From JADGGV01 sp035715725 (lineage in GTDB: Bacteria; Gemmatimonadota; Gemmatimonadetes; Longimicrobiales; RSA9), in the NCBI GenBank assembly GCA_035715725.1, contig DASTKT010000112.1:1-27167 (forward strand): 27,167 nt of DNA, written 5' to 3'. How positions within the stretch are numbered: the first letter of the stretch is position 1; the number at the start of each line of letters is the position of its first letter. Positions 1 to 7,166 of the stretch are shown here, in pieces. A program made the translations under genes and the position numbers. Under the pieces are notes generated by a model that saw nothing but the letters and a program-made list of their open reading frames with translations, searched no databases and had not been told where the DNA came from.

Positions 1-380
1 GTGACCGGCACGCCGTCGCTCCAGCGCACGCCCCGGCGCAGGTGGAAGACGACGCCCGTATCCCCCAGGAGCTCCCAGCGCTCCGCCAGCCGCGGCCGCA
101 CCTCCAGCTTCGGCCCGTACTCCACCAGCGGCAGGAAGAGCGCGTACCGGAGCAGCTCCGACGAGTACGCCTCCTCCGCCACCAGCGGGTTCATGTCCTG
201 GAGGTCGTTCGGGATGGCGACGACGACGGTCCCGCCCTCCCCCGCCCCGGCGTGCGCGACGCGCGTCCGGGCCGGCTCCCGGCCGCACGCGGCGGCGATC
301 ACGATCGCCGGCAGGAGCGGGAGCGCCGACGTGCGCCGGCGCAGGCGAGGCGGCCGCGGCGTCGCGGTGTGCGCTTGCAT
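1..380 (-). CDS. ABC transporter substrate-binding lipoprotein, family 5 (oligopeptide/dipeptide type), 5' part only
   Basis: Reading the minus strand from an ATG at 378-380 gives 126 codons that run off the left edge. The start is supported by GGAAGG four bases upstream. The product begins with an Arg-rich n-region and a hydrophobic stretch ending in A-A-A-C (Cys about residue 36), which looks like a lipoprotein signal. The mature part carries the hallmark start of SBP_bac_5 proteins: 'GGTVVVAIPNDLQDMNPLV' (about residues 51-69), then 'LFLPLVEYGPKLEVRPRLA' and 'WSDGVPVT'. Known family role: extracytoplasmic binding of peptides or similar ligands for an ABC importer. The permease and ATPase genes would lie left of the window. 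The gene starts 24 bases after the stop of the HD-GYP gene on the same strand, so co-transcription is possible. The ligand cannot be predicted. Confidence 0.88.
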   Translation of the reverse strand, partial: MQAHTATPRPPRLRRRTSALPLLPAIVIAAACGREPARTRVAHAGAGEGGTVVVAIPNDLQDMNPLVAEEAYSSELLRYALFLPLVEYGPKLEVRPRLAERWELLGDTGVVFHLRRGVRWSDGVPV

Positions 381-404
381 CGATCCTTCCAGGTGGGGGC
401 TGGT

Positions 405-2030
405 TCAGCGGGAGGCCACGCGCGCCGGGGCGAACCCCGTGCTCCAGTGGTCGTCGTTGGGCGGGCCGATGGCACCGGTCTCGAGGAGCTGCTGGAACAG
501 CTCGAACAGCTCCGCCTGGCTGACGAGGCCCGATTCCCTGCGCATCACGCGCAGCGCCTCGTCCCGCGAGAACGCGCGGCGGTAGCTGCGGGCCGTGGTC
601 AGCGCATCGAACACATCGGCGACGCACAGGATGCGCGCGGTCAGCGGGATCTCCTCCGCCGCCAGGCCGTCGGGGTAGCCGCGGCCGTCCCAGCGCTCGT
701 GGTGGCTGCGCACGACGGGCCGGATGTCCCACGGGAAGTCGAGCCCGGCGACGATCTCGTCGCCGGCGGTCGTGTGGGCCCGCATCTGCACCCACTCCTC
801 GTCCGTGAGCTTCCCCGGCTTGTTCAGGATCTCCAGCGGGACGGCCGTCTTGCCCACGTCGTGGAGGAACGCGCCCATGCGCAGCCAGGTGAGGTCCCGT
901 CCCGAGAAGCCCACCGCCGCGGCCAGCGCGCAGGCATACTCCGCGACGCGGTTGCAGTGCCCGGCCGTGTAGGCATCCTTCGCGTCGATCGATTCGCCCC
1001 AGCGCCGCACGACCTCGAGGTACGTCTGCTCGAGCCGGTCGAGGCGACGGTCGACGTCGGCCAGCTCCCGGCGCGCCTGCAGCCGCGCGAACAGCGCGTG
1101 CGAGCGATTCAGCGCCTGGAGCGCCCGCTCGTTCGTGCCCTGCGCGAGCCAGAGCAGCGCGCGCCCGTTCTCGGCCTCCGCCTCCACCAGCGCGTCGCCG
1201 CACCCCCGCGCCAGCCGGACCGCGGCGTCGTAGTGCGCCTCCGCGTCGGCCGGCCGGCCGTCCTCCCGGTGGATCGTGGCGAGCAGCCGATGCGCCTCGC
1301 TCACGCCGGGGCGCGAGTCCAGCCGCGTGAACAGCTCGAAGGCCCGCTCCGCCGCGCCGCGCGCCGCCGCCCGATCGCCCCGCGCAACGTGCAGCTCCGC
1401 GAAGCCCAGCTCGACGTTGCCGACGTGCAGCGGGTCGTCCGCCCGGCGGGCGACCTCCAGCGCCTCGGCGTAGACGCGCGCCGCGGCGTCCAGCTCGCCG
1501 AGGTCGACGTGGGCCATCCCGATGTTGTGCAGCACCCAGCCGGTGGCGCGCTCGTCGCCCGCGCGGCGGAGCCGCTCCAGCGCCGACCGGTAGCGGCTCA
1601 GCGCCTCGGCCACGTCGCCGCGGATGTTCGCGAGGGTGCCGAGGTTCTGGTCGACCATCGCGCCGAGCCGGTCGTCGCCGGCCTCCCGCGCACTCGCCGC
1701 GGCGCGGGCGAACAGCTCCTCGGCCTCGTCGACGTCCCCCCGGATCTGCGCCACCAGGGCCAGGCAGTTCAGCGCCGCCGCGACCTGCGCCGCGGCGCCG
1801 GCCGCGCCGGCCTCGTCGAGGCTCTCCCGATAGAACGAATCGGCCCGGTCCAGCTCCCCGCGCTCGCGGTGGACCGTGCCGATCCAGCGGAGCAGGTCGA
1901 CGACGGTCGCATGGGCGCCGAGCTCCCGAGCCGCTTCCAGCGCGCAGAAATACGCCGCCAGCGCCTCGTCCCAGGCTCCGGCGCGCTCCGCCGCCTTCGC
2001 GTCCTCGATGCGGGAGGTCAGATCGGTCAT
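405..2030 (-). CDS. TPR-repeat protein with C-terminal HD-GYP domain (putative cyclic-di-GMP phosphodiesterase)
   Basis: A 541-residue soluble protein with no signal peptide or membrane helix. Residues about 1-330 form a run of tetratricopeptide-like helical pairs, with repeated 'A..Y..AL..AR' and 'NIG..H.DLGELD' patterns. Residues about 340-515 are an HD-GYP domain: H358 in 'AGHCNRV', 'FLHDVGK' (389-394), 'RAHTTAGDEIV', 'HHERWDGRGYPDGL' (443-456) and 'ARILCVADVFDAL'. Family knowledge: HD-GYP domains hydrolyse cyclic-di-GMP (some cGAMP) at a di- or tri-iron site, and all core metal ligands appear present. The usual distal 'FDP' element is replaced by 'SQAELFELF'. The TPR part probably binds a partner protein, replacing the common REC or GAF input domain. 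The ATG at 2030 lacks a close Shine-Dalgarno sequence. The polysaccharide operon at 4254-7088 is a possible target of its signalling; this is inference. Confidence 0.92.
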   Translation of the reverse strand: MTDLTSRIEDAKAAERAGAWDEALAAYFCALEAARELGAHATVVDLLRWIGTVHRERGELDRADSFYRESLDEAGAAGAAAQVAAALNCLALVAQIRGDVDEAEELFARAAASAREAGDDRLGAMVDQNLGTLANIRGDVAEALSRYRSALERLRRAGDERATGWVLHNIGMAHVDLGELDAAARVYAEALEVARRADDPLHVGNVELGFAELHVARGDRAAARGAAERAFELFTRLDSRPGVSEAHRLLATIHREDGRPADAEAHYDAAVRLARGCGDALVEAEAENGRALLWLAQGTNERALQALNRSHALFARLQARRELADVDRRLDRLEQTYLEVVRRWGESIDAKDAYTAGHCNRVAEYACALAAAVGFSGRDLTWLRMGAFLHDVGKTAVPLEILNKPGKLTDEEWVQMRAHTTAGDEIVAGLDFPWDIRPVVRSHHERWDGRGYPDGLAAEEIPLTARILCVADVFDALTTARSYRRAFSRDEALRVMRRESGLVSQAELFELFQQLLETGAIGPPNDDHWSTGFAPARVASR

Positions 2031-2183
2031 TCGTGGTCGCGGTCGCCTCGTTGCGTCCGCCCCGGGGCCCCGGGCGATCGTCCGCCCGGCGGGGTCTCGA
2101 CCACGCAGCGGGTGCGGGGTCTCCTGTGGAGTATCGGCCGCGGTGCGCCCGCGCTTGACGGCGGGCGGGGCCGCCGCGGCCCT

Positions 2184-2221
2184 CCCGCCGCGGCCGGCCG
2201 GTGGAGGCCGCCCGCGGCGGG
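2184..2221 (-). terminator. GC-only hairpin after the lipoprotein gene
   Basis: The arms 2184-2193 (CCCGCCGCGG) and 2212-2221 are perfectly complementary over 10 bp and begin 13 bases after the lipoprotein stop codon. There is no T tract, so this is only a candidate terminator or RNA-stabilising hairpin. In sequence this rich in GC, such stems also arise by chance. Confidence 0.35.
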
Positions 2222-2234
2222 GAGACGCGCGGCC

Positions 2235-2831
2235 TCAGTTCGAGGCGAGCGCGTACCGCGAGAAGTGCGCGAGGTCGGCCTGGACGGTGCTGGTGAGGAG
2301 CGAGCTCTTGCTCGGCAGCCCCTGCAGGATCACGCCGTTGTCATCGATCCAGGCGATGAACAGCTTCGAGGGGATGATCAGCTCGAGCGGGCTCAGGTAG
2401 CGAATTCTGAGCGTGACCGGACGCTGGAAGCCGCGCTTCCCCACGTCCAGCAGCGTGCCGTCCGGCTGCCGCACCTGCGCCGTCAGGTCGGCCTCGTAGT
2501 GGTTCCCCGGGGGGACCACCAGCGTGAAGATCGTCGGCCCGCTCACGGCCCCGGCCGGTACGAGCAGGTCGTACGAGCTCCCCGTGAGCAGGTCCGTGGC
2601 GTGCAGCTTGCCGCCCGCCTCGTCGATCACCTCCCGGTCCGAGACCGAGAGGATCCGCAGCGGCGCCAGGACGAGGTGGACCGTCCCGCCCAGCGGCAGC
2701 AGCGACGCCTGCGCCCCGGTCGGCGGCCCGACCACCTCCCGCCCCGCGTCCGACGGCGCGCACGCCGCGGCCGCCATCACAACGCCGAGCAGCAGGAACC
2801 GCCGCCCGAGCCCCCGGATCTTCGAGTCCAT
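2235..2831 (-). CDS. Putative lipoprotein with ZU5-like beta-sandwich region, function unknown
   Basis: A 198-residue product. The ATG at 2829-2831 is chosen because GGAG lies eight bases upstream and a lipoprotein signal follows at once: basic n-region, 'FLLLGVVMAAAAC' with Cys24 as the predicted lipidated residue. A longer frame upstream is Arg/Pro-rich noise. The mature part contains 'VIDEAGGKLHATD' and 'YDLLVPAGAVSGPTIFTLVV' (about 87-117), recalling the ZU5-type pattern of 'GG.L....VPAGAL...T..T', and it ends in a 'DLAHFSRYALAS' tail. I associate this layout with surface or periplasmic lipoproteins in Gemmatimonadota-like genomes, but no biochemical role is known to me. It lies between the zincin and HD-GYP genes on the same strand, with gaps of 333 and 204 bases, so it is probably its own transcription unit. 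Confidence 0.78.
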   Translation of the reverse strand: MDSKIRGLGRRFLLLGVVMAAAACAPSDAGREVVGPPTGAQASLLPLGGTVHLVLAPLRILSVSDREVIDEAGGKLHATDLLTGSSYDLLVPAGAVSGPTIFTLVVPPGNHYEADLTAQVRQPDGTLLDVGKRGFQRPVTLRIRYLSPLELIIPSKLFIAWIDDNGVILQGLPSKSSLLTSTVQADLAHFSRYALASN

Positions 2832-3091
2832 CAGCCTTGCTCCGTCGTCAGGGATTCGCGCTTCGCCGCCCCTCCGCGCGGGCGGCGGTCGGCCCCGGTG
2901 GCCGCGGGGCGCGGTGCCGAACGGGACGCGCGCCTCGGCGCGCCGGCGCCGGGCGGTCGCACCGCACGGGGCCCTGCGCTCGTTTCGCCGTCCTCGGCCA
3001 CGCATCACAATCGGACTGCATTGCGCGCCCGGCCTCCGGGCAAGAGCCGCACCGCGCCCCCGGACCGGCCGCTTCGCCGCGACGGGACGCG

Positions 3092-3126
3092 AAAAACGGG
3101 GCCGGCTGCCACTCCAGCCGACCCCG
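3092..3126 (-). terminator. Rho-independent terminator of the zincin gene
   Basis: On the minus strand, arms 3115-3126 and 3097-3108 form a 12-bp stem (CGGGGUCGGCUG pairing with one G-U wobble) around a six-base loop, followed directly by five T residues (3092-3096 complement). It starts 38 bases after the zincin stop at 3165. The 333-base gap 2832-3164 holds nothing else convincing. Confidence 0.8.
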
Positions 3127-3164
3127 CGGTCCGCGCATTTCTTGCGCGGTGGTGTGTCAGGACT

Positions 3165-3923
3165 TTACAGGGCGCCCTCCCGCCCGCCCCCCGCCGGTCG
3201 CCCATCCCCGACCCGCTCCGCCCGCCCCTCCGCCTCGACCACCTGTGGGCGCCGCGGCCGCACCAGCGCCCGCAGCGTCTCGCGCAGCGTCGGCCGCCGG
3301 GTCAGGACGAGGTAGACCTCGCCGGCCGCATTGACGCCGGAGACGACGTGGACGAAGCAGACGTCGCCCCGCTCGGCGGGCGCTCGGACACGGTAGCGCT
3401 GGCGCCCGATCTCGAACTCGACCGGCTCGTCCCGGCCTGGCTCGCGCTCCTCGGCCTCCACGAAGACGTCCCGCTCGACCGTGTAGACCCCCGGCGCGAC
3501 GGGCTCGCCGCGGCGGAAGAAGTACGGGTCGAACGGCTCGCCCTCCAGCCGCTTGAAGTTCTCGTCCGCCGCGTAATCCGCGTCCTCGAGCCGGTCCTCC
3601 GAGGCGAGCGACTCCAGGTGATGCTGCAGCTCGTGCGTCACCGTCTCCCAGAGCTCTTCGTCCCAGTCGAAGTCCGGGTCGAGGCGCGAGAGGCGGAGGA
3701 ACGAGCCGTAGTAGAGCACCAGAACGGAACGGAGCGTCTCCGGACTCTCGTAGCTGGACGGCCAGGCCTCGGTGAGGCACTCGCCGAGCGTGTAGATGTC
3801 CCGGATCGTCGGATGGGCGAGCGCCTTCCGCTCGACGACGAGTCCGTCGACGCCGGCCTTGTACCGTTCAGGGATCTCGGCCCACACCGCTTCCGCGGCG
3901 GTCTGGAAGTCCTCGAATCGCAT
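3165..3923 (-). CDS. Minimal-zincin metallopeptidase family protein with C-terminal extension
   Basis: A 252-residue soluble protein. Residues 1-125 match the small bacterial zincin family (PF06262-like): 'MRFEDFQTAAEAVWAEIPE' at the start, 'LYYGSFLRL' (70-78), and the zinc motif 'TVTHELQHHLE' with H97-E98-x-x-H101-H102. An acidic stretch 'ASEDRLEDADY' follows and may give the third ligand. Typical members are only about 115-140 residues. Here about 125 extra residues follow, rich in Asp, Glu and Arg and predicted beta-rich ('PVEFEIGRQRYRVRAP', 'VCFVHVVSGVN'). The ATG at 3923 fits the family N-terminus. An in-frame ATG at 3977 would add 18 residues that look unrelated. Family members have the protease fold, but their substrates are mostly unknown. 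The gene is transcribed divergently from the polysaccharide operon and ends at a strong terminator. Confidence 0.82.
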   Translation of the reverse strand: MRFEDFQTAAEAVWAEIPERYKAGVDGLVVERKALAHPTIRDIYTLGECLTEAWPSSYESPETLRSVLVLYYGSFLRLSRLDPDFDWDEELWETVTHELQHHLESLASEDRLEDADYAADENFKRLEGEPFDPYFFRRGEPVAPGVYTVERDVFVEAEEREPGRDEPVEFEIGRQRYRVRAPAERGDVCFVHVVSGVNAAGEVYLVLTRRPTLRETLRALVRPRRPQVVEAEGRAERVGDGRPAGGGREGAL

Positions 3924-4253
3924 GGATGCGTGGGTCCTCGCGCCCCCGCGCGGGAATGGCGGGCCGGCCCACGGCATCGCCGGGCCTCACCGCCGCCCCG
4001 ATCGCGGATCTTGTTCCGCCGCGGCTGCGCCGCGGCGAGATACACTAGCTCGTGCACGGCCGGCTGCGCCATTCATGCATGCCCGTTCAGCCCGAAGCGG
4101 TGTCGAGGCTTCGCGGCCCGGCAGCGGGTGACGTTTCCCGACCCCCGCTCGTCCTGCATGACGGGCCGGTCACGGCGAATCCGCCGGACATCCCATGGCA
4201 GACCGGGGAACACGGGCACGCGCGGCGTGCCTCCATACGCCGCGTCCGGGCAA
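3924..4253. other. 330-base divergent intergenic region (promoter region of zincin gene and polysaccharide operon)
   Basis: No convincing gene on either strand. It must hold the promoters of the leftward zincin gene and the rightward glycosyltransferase operon. A perfect 9-bp hairpin lies at 4017-4037 (CGCCGCGGC-TGC-GCCGCGGCG) next to the only AT-richer patch, 'gatacactag' (4039-4048), which contains TACACT, a possible minus-10 element. No matching minus-35 hexamer is visible, so I make no promoter call. Confidence 0.45.
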
Positions 4254-5351
4254 ATGCTCCCAGAACTCGAAGATGATTCCGCAGACGGAACGTGCGCCAC
4301 CGCGCCGCTCCGGACGGGGCGCGCGGACGCACCGGGCCTCACCGTGCTCGTTCCCGCCTACAACGAGGCCGCGTCGGTCGGCGACACCATCCGCAGCCTG
4401 CAATCGCAGACCCGGCCGCCGGACGAGATCCTCGTGATCGACGACGGCTCGACGGATGGCACCGGCGACGTCGCGCGCGCCCTCGGCGTGCGCGTCGTCC
4501 GCCCGCCGCGCAACACCGGCTCGAAGGCCGGGGCGCAGAGCTTCGCGCTCCCGCTCGTGCGGACCGGGCTGGTCATGGCGATCGACGCCGACACGGTCCT
4601 GGCGCCTGATGCCATCGAGCGGCTCGAGACGGCGCTCGCAGGCGACGACGTCGCCGCCGCGTGCGGGTTCGTCCTGCCCCGGCACGTACGGACGCTCTGG
4701 GAGCGCGGCCGGTACGTGGAGTACCTCTTCGCGTTCACGTTCTACAAGCAGGTGCAGGACTTCTACGGCAAGCCGCTGATCTCGTCGGGGTGCTTCTCGA
4801 TGTACCGGACCGATGCGCTGCGCGCGCAGGGTGGCTGGTCCACGCGGACGCTCGCCGAGGACATGGACCTGACATGGAGCTTCTACCAGGCGGGCCGTGC
4901 GGTCCGCTTCGTTCCCGAGGCGGTCTGCTACCCGATCGAGCCGAGCGACTTCGGGCTCATGCGCAAGCAGCTCCGGCGCTGGTCCCATGGCTTCGTGCAG
5001 AACGTCCGTCTCCACTGGCGCGGGCTCCTCGACGTGCCGTACCTGCGCTCGGCGGTGGCCGTGGCGGCGTGGGATGCCCTCGTCGCCTCCTTCGTGTACC
5101 TGGTCCTGGTGCCGCTGCTCGCGGTCGTGCTCCGCAACCCGCTCTTCCTGCTCGGCTACCTGATCGACCTGCCGGCGCTGCTCGTGCCGCTCGCCGTCGG
5201 CGCCGTGCCGCGACGCGAGCTGCGCCGGGCGCTGGCCAGCCTCCCGGCGTTCTTCGTGCTCCGCACGGTGAACGCCCTGTTCTTCCTGGAAGCCGCGTGG
5301 TCGGAGTGGGTTCGCGGCCAGCGCTTCCTCGTGTACGAGAAAGGACATTGA
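4254..5351 (+). CDS. Processive GT2 glycosyltransferase (PgaC/cellulose-synthase-like), exopolysaccharide synthase
   Basis: A 365-residue membrane glycosyltransferase from the ATG at 4254. GT-A domain landmarks are 'VLVPAYNEAASV' (31-42), 'VIDDGSTDGT' (61-70), 'AIDADT' (109-114), the acceptor-side acid in 'LAEDMDLTW' (200-208) and 'KQLRRW' (238-243), the Q-x-x-R-W signature of processive family 2 enzymes such as PgaC, cellulose synthase and hyaluronan synthase. Hydrophobic segments at about 265-294, 297-319 and 328-347 form the membrane part. Unlike PgaC there are no helices before the GT domain, only a 28-residue hydrophilic leader. Expected role: polymerising a nucleotide-sugar at the inner membrane and passing the chain outward; the sugar cannot be read from sequence. 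It is followed after four bases by a small membrane protein, then by an outer-membrane barrel. The upstream frame is open for another 4 kb, but only as antisense noise. Confidence 0.9.
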   Translation: MLPELEDDSADGTCATAPLRTGRADAPGLTVLVPAYNEAASVGDTIRSLQSQTRPPDEILVIDDGSTDGTGDVARALGVRVVRPPRNTGSKAGAQSFALPLVRTGLVMAIDADTVLAPDAIERLETALAGDDVAAACGFVLPRHVRTLWERGRYVEYLFAFTFYKQVQDFYGKPLISSGCFSMYRTDALRAQGGWSTRTLAEDMDLTWSFYQAGRAVRFVPEAVCYPIEPSDFGLMRKQLRRWSHGFVQNVRLHWRGLLDVPYLRSAVAVAAWDALVASFVYLVLVPLLAVVLRNPLFLLGYLIDLPALLVPLAVGAVPRRELRRALASLPAFFVLRTVNALFFLEAAWSEWVRGQRFLVYEKGH

Positions 5352-5355
5352 CGCA

Positions 5356-5820
5356 ATGACGGCGGGACTTCCGGGGACCGGGCTGGGCGGGCTCTTCTAC
5401 ATCCTCGGCGCGCTCGGGATGCCGTTGCGCGCCGGCGCGCGCACGCTCGCCGGCCGCCACGGCGAGAGCCGCTGGCGCGAGGCCGCGCGCCAGGCCGCGC
5501 TCGCCCTCGGCGTGCTCGCCGCGATCTGGGCGACCGGGTGGCTGCTCGGCGCGGCTCTATCGAACCCCGCGAGCCTCCTCGCGGCGGCGCTCGCCGGCAG
5601 GCACGCCCATCCAGGCGCCATGCTCGCCGTCCAGAACGTGCTCCGCTGGGGCGCCCTCGTCGGGACGACCGGGCTGCTCCTGCTGGTCCTGGGCGGCGTC
5701 GAGGTGCTCCGCCTCGTCGTGCCGCGGCCGGACCGGCGGGCCGCCGGGCCCGCGCGGCTCGCCACACCCGACGAGGCACCCGCTCCGGCACCTCTGGCCG
5801 GGACCGCGGAAATGGCGTGA
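5356..5820 (+). CDS. Small integral membrane protein of the polysaccharide operon (possible PgaD-like accessory)
   Basis: A 154-residue protein with a weakly hydrophobic N-terminus (8-24), clear transmembrane segments at about 43-68 ('LGVLAAIWATGWLLGAAL') and 98-122 ('LVGTTGLLLLVLGGVEVL'), and a Pro/Ala-rich hydrophilic tail. The ATG is four bases after the glycosyltransferase stop, and the stop overlaps the next start (TGATG), so translation is probably coupled. I recognise no named family. By size, topology and position it resembles PgaD, the small two-helix partner that lets PgaC respond to cyclic-di-GMP, but there is no sequence match I can point to. The role as synthase partner is therefore inferred from context only. 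Confidence 0.75.
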   Translation: MTAGLPGTGLGGLFYILGALGMPLRAGARTLAGRHGESRWREAARQAALALGVLAAIWATGWLLGAALSNPASLLAAALAGRHAHPGAMLAVQNVLRWGALVGTTGLLLLVLGGVEVLRLVVPRPDRRAAGPARLATPDEAPAPAPLAGTAEMA

Positions 5821-7088
5821 TGCGACGCCGGCTGCTCCGTCTCACCGTTCGGCTCGCGCTCGCCCTCGCCGCGCTCCCGGCTGCGCCATCACGGCTGGAG
5901 GCGCAGGCGAGGCCGGCCGATGCCGCGCTCGCGCCCCTCGCATCCGACGTCGGCCTCGCCCGCGCACGGGGGCTCGCGCGCGCCGGCCGCACCGACGCGG
6001 CCATAGCCGCGTTCGAGGCGTGGCTCCTCGACCACCCCGGCGACGCCGCGGCCTGGCGCGAGCTCGCGCGCCAGCAGCGCTCGGCCGGGCGGCTGCGCAG
6101 CGCCCTCGCGTCGCTGGAGAAGGCGGAGGCCATCCAGCCGGACCCGCACGCCGCGCGCGATGCCGGGGCGCTCCGCTCCCGGATCGCGCCGGCGCTCGAG
6201 CCCGACTCCCGGGCCAGCCGCGACTCGGACGGCAACGGCGTCCTGCGCGTCGGCCTCTCCGCCACCGCGCTGGTCGGCGATGCGTTGCGCCTGGGCGCGG
6301 GCGCCGCGCGTACGCGCGTCGGCGCCTGGGGGCTGAGCGCGTCCGCCGACGAGGCCGTGCTGAGCGCCGGCTGGCGGCCCCGCGCCGCGCTCGCGCTCGA
6401 CGGATCGGTCGGCGGCGTCCGGACCGCCGCCTCCGACGGCGCCACGGTGACGCCGGTCGCCACGCTCCGCGCCCGCTGGCGCTCGCCCGGGAGCGGGCCG
6501 GCGGCCGAGCTCCGCGCCACGCGCGCACCGGTCACGGCCACGCCGGAGCTGCTCGCCACGCCCGTGCTCCTCGACGAGGCACGCGGCAGCTTCGATTTCG
6601 CGCTGGCCGGGCCGGTTCGGCTCCGCTCGATGGGCCGGATCGGCGCGCTGACCGGCGCGGGGGACACGAATCGGCGCGCCGGCGCCGGCGGCGCCCTCGT
6701 GCTGCGCGCCGGCCCGACGCTCGAGCTCAGCGGCGCCTACCAGCGCTTCGGGTACGACCATGACCCCGGCACCGGCTACTTCGCGCCGCGCCGGATCGAG
6801 TCGATGGAGATCGGAGCCTACGGGGAGTATTACGGCGCCTGGCCGCTCGCCATCGCGGCCGACGTGGGCGGCGGCGCCGCGCGCATCACGAGCCAGGCCG
6901 GCGCGACCGGCGCGTGGCGGCGGGCACTGCGGCTCTGGAGCCAGCTTTCCTGGGACCTCGGGCGCGCCCGCGAGCTGCGGCTGGAGCTGGACGGCTACGA
7001 CACGTTGGCCGGGGAGATCGTGGGGGCGTCGACCGGGGGGTGGCGCTACGGCTCGGCGGCGCTGGGCGTGCGCTGGCCGCTGCGGTAA
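5820..7088 (+). CDS. TPR plus outer-membrane beta-barrel protein (YaiO/PgaA/BcsC-like export porin)
   Basis: A 422-residue protein. The ATG at 5820 shares its A with the preceding stop, and the product begins with a signal peptide ('RRRLLRLTVRLALALAALP', likely cleaved near 'LEAQA'). Residues about 35-110 hold two TPR-like units ('GRTDAAIAAFEAWLLDHPGD', 'GRLRSALASLEKAEAIQPD'). From about 140 to the end there are alternating amphipathic strands rich in Gly, Ala, Tyr and Arg, including 'YDHDPGTGYFAPRRIES' (about 315-331), which recalls the 'GYFSP' element of PgaA/BcsC-type barrels, and a final strand 'GSAALGVRWPLR'. The expected role is export of the polymer made by the upstream synthase through the outer membrane. 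It is much shorter than PgaA or BcsC (about 800-1150 residues) and closer to YaiO-type proteins. Functional assignment rests on architecture plus operon position. Confidence 0.82.
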   Translation: MRRRLLRLTVRLALALAALPAAPSRLEAQARPADAALAPLASDVGLARARGLARAGRTDAAIAAFEAWLLDHPGDAAAWRELARQQRSAGRLRSALASLEKAEAIQPDPHAARDAGALRSRIAPALEPDSRASRDSDGNGVLRVGLSATALVGDALRLGAGAARTRVGAWGLSASADEAVLSAGWRPRAALALDGSVGGVRTAASDGATVTPVATLRARWRSPGSGPAAELRATRAPVTATPELLATPVLLDEARGSFDFALAGPVRLRSMGRIGALTGAGDTNRRAGAGGALVLRAGPTLELSGAYQRFGYDHDPGTGYFAPRRIESMEIGAYGEYYGAWPLAIAADVGGGAARITSQAGATGAWRRALRLWSQLSWDLGRARELRLELDGYDTLAGEIVGASTGGWRYGSAALGVRWPLR

Positions 7089-7095
7089 GCAGAGG

Positions 7096-7157
7096 GGGGG
7101 AGCGGGGGAGTGGGAGACAGCGCGATCCCCCGCTCGTCCACTCCCCCGCTCTCCCCC
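7096..7157. terminator. Long inverted repeat between convergent genes, likely bidirectional terminator
   Basis: The left arm 7096-7113 (GGGGGAGCGGGGGAGTGG) and right arm 7138-7157 are complementary apart from a two-base insertion, with a 24-base loop. It fills the 78-base gap between two genes that end toward each other. No T tract. The arms are also built from a short direct motif (GGGGGAG) repeated several times. Confidence 0.55.
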
Positions 7158-7166
7158 GCGGTGTTC

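Noticed and set aside
3040..3054. Minus-strand GG-N10-GC element (CGGTGCGGCTCTTGC) upstream of the lipoprotein gene
   Set aside because: It matches only the sigma-54 core dinucleotides and the TTGC, lies about 200 bases from the start codon, and matches of this quality are expected many times by chance in the window.
42..5351. A 1769-codon open frame on the plus strand
   Set aside because: Only its last 365 codons (from 4254) look like a protein. The rest is antisense to the HD-GYP, lipoprotein and zincin genes and is open because of extreme GC content at the third codon position.
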